A stretch of 12,817 nt of DNA from JAQUVS01 sp964389735 (GTDB taxonomy: Bacteria; Bacillota_I; Bacilli_A; RF39; UBA660), in contig CAYMEJ010000026.1 of assembly GCA_964389735.1 (NCBI GenBank), positions 1 through 12,817 of the forward strand. The letters run 5' to 3'. Below the pieces are notes generated by a model. That model did no database searches. It saw only the letters and a list, made by a program, of their open reading frames with translations, and was not told the origin of the DNA. Of the stretch, positions 11,347 to 12,817 are shown piece by piece. Position numbers and translations under genes: made by a program. Numbering within the stretch: the stretch's first letter is position 1; every line of letters begins with the position of its first letter.

Positions 11347-12474
11347 TTATTTTTTAATTAATAGTTTAATTTTATTTCTATCTAACTCTTTTTCTTCATA
11401 ATTATAATTCTTTTTATTTGGATTATATTTATATAATGTATTACCATATTTTACTAATAATAAGTCATACATTTGCTTGTTTGTTATATTAAAAGGATTA
11501 TCTAAATCTAAAACTAGTATTTCATCATCTACTATTTTTTGTAAAAATAGATTACAACCAAATTCTTTGTTGAATTCTGTTATTATTTGTTTTAATAATT
11601 CTTTTTTACGGTTTTTTAAATTGTTATATTTTTCATATATGTTTGTACCATCAACATTATTATAATTATTATATAAGTAATCAGTTAAATTATTTGAACT
11701 TTTATAAGAGGGGTATAGTGATAGTAAAAAATCTTCATCAATTTTATTACTTTCTATATTTGACAGAAACTCATATATTGTATCAATATTATTTTTTAGA
11801 AAATTGATATTTTTTTCTGTATCTATATTACAACCATATAATATATCTTGGAATAGGGGATAAATTATGCATTTTATTTTATCTTTTTTTATTTGTTTAA
11901 AGAATAGAACTTCTTGAGAACATAGTGCATAATTATTAATTCCATTTATATTAAGTGTACTTGGATCATGTTCATAATTTATTGATTTTACTAGATCAAA
12001 TCCTGGCATTTTTTCGTTGTATGCTTCTGCCAAAAATGCTTTTCCATAATATCTTTTTAAATTTCCATTAGAGGTATCAATTGCTAAATCTTCTACATTA
12101 TTTTTATTTCTTAAATTTTTAATATTATCTATATCATCTAGTACTTCATTTGATTCAACAATTATTACTGGTTTTCTTGTTCCTGATTCATTGTATGCTC
12201 CTGCTTGTGGCATTGCATATTCACTACAAGCAAAGTTAAAGTCTTTTGTTGTTGAAATCCATGAAGATAAACCTGCTCTTAATCTATTACCCATTATGTG
12301 ACTTACAATGCAATCAAGTGCAAATTCCATATTTCCATTTATACAAAGGTCATAATATATTTGATGGTTTTTTCTTGATTTATTTTTATGCGTTTCTATT
12401 AAAGAACATTCTATATTACCATTATTTTCTAATTTTTTTGCATCACTTGAATTAATTGCTCTATATAGAAGCAT
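11347..12474 (-). CDS. Possible ADP-ribosyltransferase-like protein with C-terminal extension
   Basis: A 375-residue protein, not firmly recognised. The N-terminal half has features of the R-S-E group of ADP-ribosyltransferases: LYRAI with R5 at the start, LSSWISTTKDFNFACSEYA (69-87) as an STT-type NAD-binding strand, and CSQEVLFFKQIKKDKI (185-200) with E188 as the possible catalytic glutamate. KPVIIVE (101-107) fits a core strand. The second half (about 215-375) is Asn/Lys-rich, probably helical, and unlike anything I know. There is no signal peptide. It has its own promoter and a GAGGTGG-type SD just before ATG 12474. The M15 peptidase gene follows with its SD overlapping this stop codon. 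If the fold is right, it would modify a protein or nucleic acid with ADP-ribose, as toxins and anti-phage effectors do. The fold call is tentative. Confidence 0.5.
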   Translation of the reverse strand: MLLYRAINSSDAKKLENNGNIECSLIETHKNKSRKNHQIYYDLCINGNMEFALDCIVSHIMGNRLRAGLSSWISTTKDFNFACSEYAMPQAGAYNESGTRKPVIIVESNEVLDDIDNIKNLRNKNNVEDLAIDTSNGNLKRYYGKAFLAEAYNEKMPGFDLVKSINYEHDPSTLNINGINNYALCSQEVLFFKQIKKDKIKCIIYPLFQDILYGCNIDTEKNINFLKNNIDTIYEFLSNIESNKIDEDFLLSLYPSYKSSNNLTDYLYNNYNNVDGTNIYEKYNNLKNRKKELLKQIITEFNKEFGCNLFLQKIVDDEILVLDLDNPFNITNKQMYDLLLVKYGNTLYKYNPNKKNYNYEEKELDRNKIKLLIKK

Positions 12475-12496
12475 AGGACCACCTCATTTTTCCAGT

Positions 12497-12525
12497 ATAA
12501 TACTCTTATTTTAAAAAAAAGTCAA
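12497..12525 (-). promoter_or_regulatory. Promoter of the ART-like / M15 operon
   Basis: On the - strand TTGACT (12525-12520), 17-bp spacer, TATTAT (12502-12497), expected start near 12490. The -35 overlaps the 3' arm of the preceding gene's terminator. Confidence 0.65.
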
Positions 12526-12544
12526 AAATTATTATCTAATTTTT
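12513..12544 (-). terminator. Probable terminator of the right-edge gene
   Basis: On the - strand AAAAATTA (12544-12537) pairs with TAATTTTT (12531-12524) over a 5-base loop that holds the end of the stop codon, followed by GAC and eight T. The stem is AT only, so strength is uncertain. Confidence 0.5.
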
Positions 12545-12817
12545 AACTTTTTATTAATAAATTCTTTTTCTTTTTTTAATACTTTAGAATTATTATCTTG
12601 ATCATAGTTGAAATTATTATCAAAATACTTAACTGATAAATCATTGATCTTTGTATATACTTCTCTTATATCATTTTGTTCATTTGATTGTAGTGCAAAT
12701 TGTGTATTAATTTCGCTACTTACGTGTTTAATTGCAAATATAGCAGTGTCGTATTTTTCTTCTTGTAATAATTTTTCTACTTGAACATATAAACCAAATA
12801 GGGAAGCCATTTGATAT
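12532..12817 (-). CDS. Hypothetical protein, probably partial at the right edge
   Basis: The frame is open from the window edge to TAA at 12534-12532. An in-frame ATG at 12810 would give 92 residues, but only 7 bases lie upstream, so neither an SD nor a longer N-terminus can be judged. The visible product is mostly helical, with LYVQVEKLLQEEKYDTAIFA followed by KHVSSEINTQFALQ, and a Lys-rich C-terminus. There are no catalytic motifs, signal peptide or membrane segments. It lies upstream of the ART-like and M15 genes on the same strand, but a terminator-like hairpin and a promoter separate them, so it may be only loosely linked. I do not recognise the family. Confidence 0.5.
   Translation of the reverse strand, partial: YQMASLFGLYVQVEKLLQEEKYDTAIFAIKHVSSEINTQFALQSNEQNDIREVYTKINDLSVKYFDNNFNYDQDNNSKVLKKEKEFINKKLKIR

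Noticed and set aside
11477..11665. Open frame on the + strand inside the ART-like gene, and another at 12246-12455
   Set aside because: Both are short, hydrophobic shadows of the - strand gene without an SD or recognisable motif.
1..12817. Mycoplasma genetic code (TGA = Trp)
   Set aside because: All genes read through in the standard code with TGG tryptophans; no in-frame TGA is needed.
8601..12817. CRISPR array, insertion sequence or phage structural genes
   Set aside because: No regularly spaced repeats, transposase, integrase or capsid-type proteins were found in the accessory part.

Overview
The window is about 13 kb of very AT-rich bacterial DNA. Arginine is mostly AGA, tryptophan is TGG, Shine-Dalgarno (SD) sites are strong (GGAGG type) and promoters are sigma-A-like, often with an extended -10 (TGnTATAAT). 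All 13 recognisable genes stop with TAA or TAG and none with TGA. Polynucleotide phosphorylase, Tex, a class III (oxygen-sensitive) ribonucleotide reductase and a Bacillus-like tRNA-Gly point to an anaerobic low-GC Bacillota or Mycoplasmatota-type organism that uses the standard code. A gut-associated uncultured Bacilli lineage is a guess.

Left part, 1-8740, all on the + strand, looks like core genome. In order it holds: the 3' end of pnp (KH and S1 domains); a small DUF1653 protein; a membrane-anchored NodB-fold protein with a ruined active site (B. subtilis also has a deacetylase-like gene, ylxY, after pnp); a 435-residue charged, repeat-rich protein of unknown function; tex; a 327-bp intergenic stretch with a terminator and a strong promoter; the anaerobic ribonucleotide reductase operon; and tRNA-Gly(UCC). 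Most genes here are single units separated by intrinsic terminators, several of which use the last codons of the gene as one arm of the hairpin.

The reductase operon is the most striking part. The large NrdD (761 aa) ends just after its zinc-finger region and lacks the C-terminal glycyl-radical loop. The loop (RITGYLVG followed by RFNNGKKAEERDRVKH) is encoded by a separate 60-aa gene with its own SD, between nrdD and nrdG. The NrdG activase gene follows two bases later. A motif of the form GEGV..ERIR is present at both the end of NrdD and the start of the small protein. This looks like a class III reductase whose radical-bearing domain is a separate polypeptide.

Right part, 8741-12817, looks accessory; all its genes are on the - strand. 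It begins 62 bp after the tRNA terminator with a perfect 19-bp inverted copy of the middle of the tRNA-Gly gene. It then holds an unrecognised gene with a possible PD-(D/E)xK-like nuclease motif, a membrane-tethered XRE-type regulator, and an operon (read right to left) of a possible ADP-ribosyltransferase-like protein and an M15-type zinc peptidase without a signal peptide. A gene running off the right edge lies upstream of that pair. No integrase, transposase or CRISPR array is visible. The tRNA-linked repeat, the strand switch and the gene content suggest an island, perhaps a defence or effector locus, but that is inference.
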